Assembly (NCBI RefSeq): GCF_001705435.1
Contig: NZ_MDEN01000063.1
Location: 124,001 to 188,000 of the forward strand
Source: Pseudomonas graminis
GTDB taxonomy: Bacteria; Pseudomonadota; Gammaproteobacteria; Pseudomonadales; Pseudomonadaceae
Reading direction: 5' to 3'
Length of the DNA: 64,000 nt
This document shows, piece by piece, positions 63,682-64,000 of the stretch. The notes below the pieces were generated by a model that was given only the letters and a program-made list of their open reading frames with translations, searched no databases and was not told the DNA's origin. The translations under genes were made by a program, and so were the position numbers. Numbering within the stretch: the first letter of the stretch is position 1; every line of letters starts with the position of its first letter.

Positions 63682-64000
63682 ATGAAAGCTTCACTCATCG
63701 AATTCATCAGCAAGATCAGCTCCGGCTGCATGAGCGATGAAGAAATCGAAAAAATCGCCGATGAGGCCACCCAGGCCTACGGCGATCCCGATGCGTTCCT
63801 GACCGCCAACCCTGACATCAATTTCGACGACACCTTCCCGATCCCGCTGGGGGAGTGGGTGGTGATCGGCAGCCTTCCCGACACCGTGTTGTTTCAGGCC
63901 GATACCTATCCCGACCTGCTCACCGAGATCATGGCGTCGTTTGGCCCGAACGTAATGTTCAACATCAAGCCCAAACAGCTGACCAAGGCCGAACCGCTGG
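63682..64000 (+). CDS. Unknown protein, cut by the right window edge
   Basis: The first 106 residues, MKASLIEFISKISSGCMSDE onward, are visible. The sequence is acidic (EEIEKIADEATQAYGDPDAF, TANPDINFDDTFPIPLGEWV) and soluble. I do not recognise a family. The ATG follows the ankyrin gene by 67 bases on the same strand. Confidence 0.7.
   Translation, partial: MKASLIEFISKISSGCMSDEEIEKIADEATQAYGDPDAFLTANPDINFDDTFPIPLGEWVVIGSLPDTVLFQADTYPDLLTEIMASFGPNVMFNIKPKQLTKAEPL

Overview
The window looks like a chromosome segment of a Pseudomonas species, probably of the P. fluorescens/P. syringae lineages. The reasons are high GC with typical Pseudomonas codon use, abundant REP/REPIN-type palindromes, a complete-looking nic (nicotinate) gene order, DUF3509 and DUF3077 proteins, PrtN, and a HrpL-type promoter in front of an effector remnant. 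The species cannot be fixed from the sequence alone.

Layout. (1) 1-10.7 kb is the aerobic nicotinate degradation locus: nicotinate dehydrogenase NicAB, NicC, NicX, NicD and NicF, a NicT-like transporter cut by the left edge, and regulators NicR (MarR) and NicS (TetR). nicE (maleate isomerase) is not at its expected place between nicF and nicD. (2) 10.7-15.8 kb is ordinary chromosome: a phospholipase-D-type phosphatidylserine synthase, two oxidoreductases, and a mechanosensitive channel with a cyclic-nucleotide-binding tail. (3) 15.8-28.1 kb is a plastic accessory block. It starts after the channel gene and contains a second, decayed copy of that gene's 3' end at about 20.7-21.3 kb. It holds four copies of a palindromic repeat with GGATTTATTTTC arms, a 5'-truncated DUF2726 nuclease-like gene, an AAA ATPase, a frameshifted HopAA1-like type III effector with an intact-looking hrp box, two AT-rich unknown genes, an integrase stub, and a three-gene Lamassu/ABC-three-component defence operon (SMC-like ATPase, small middle protein, Cap4/DUF4297 nuclease). 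(4) 28.1-36.6 kb is ordinary chromosome: LD-carboxypeptidase, a chemoreceptor, a BenE transporter, a divergent MarR/aminotransferase pair, a GST, an LprI-like protein, a glutaredoxin and FolE.

(5) 36.59-50.72 kb is a prophage remnant bounded by a perfect 41-bp direct repeat that covers the folE start codon. It keeps integrase, excisionase-like protein, early genes (including a CsrA homologue with a C-terminal extension), a CI/Cro-type switch with TAAAC-N5-GTTTA operators, an HNH nuclease, PrtN and AlpA regulators, a LexA-boxed gene and several cargo genes. Its whole packaging, head and tail module is missing: the small terminase gene runs straight into the 3' end of a tail-protein gene. The element is therefore defective for virions but could still excise. 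(6) 50.7-64 kb is core chromosome: two tandem Gly-rich lipoproteins, Smr protein, an isochorismatase-fold protein with Ser at the Cys position, PrmB, an alpha/beta hydrolase, AroC, an MFS carrier, the mtnB-mtnD-mtnC methionine salvage operon, a LuxR solo, DUF3509, an ankyrin protein and a gene cut by the right edge.

No rRNA, tRNA or CRISPR array was seen. Product names rest on remembered family motifs and gene order; no database search was possible.
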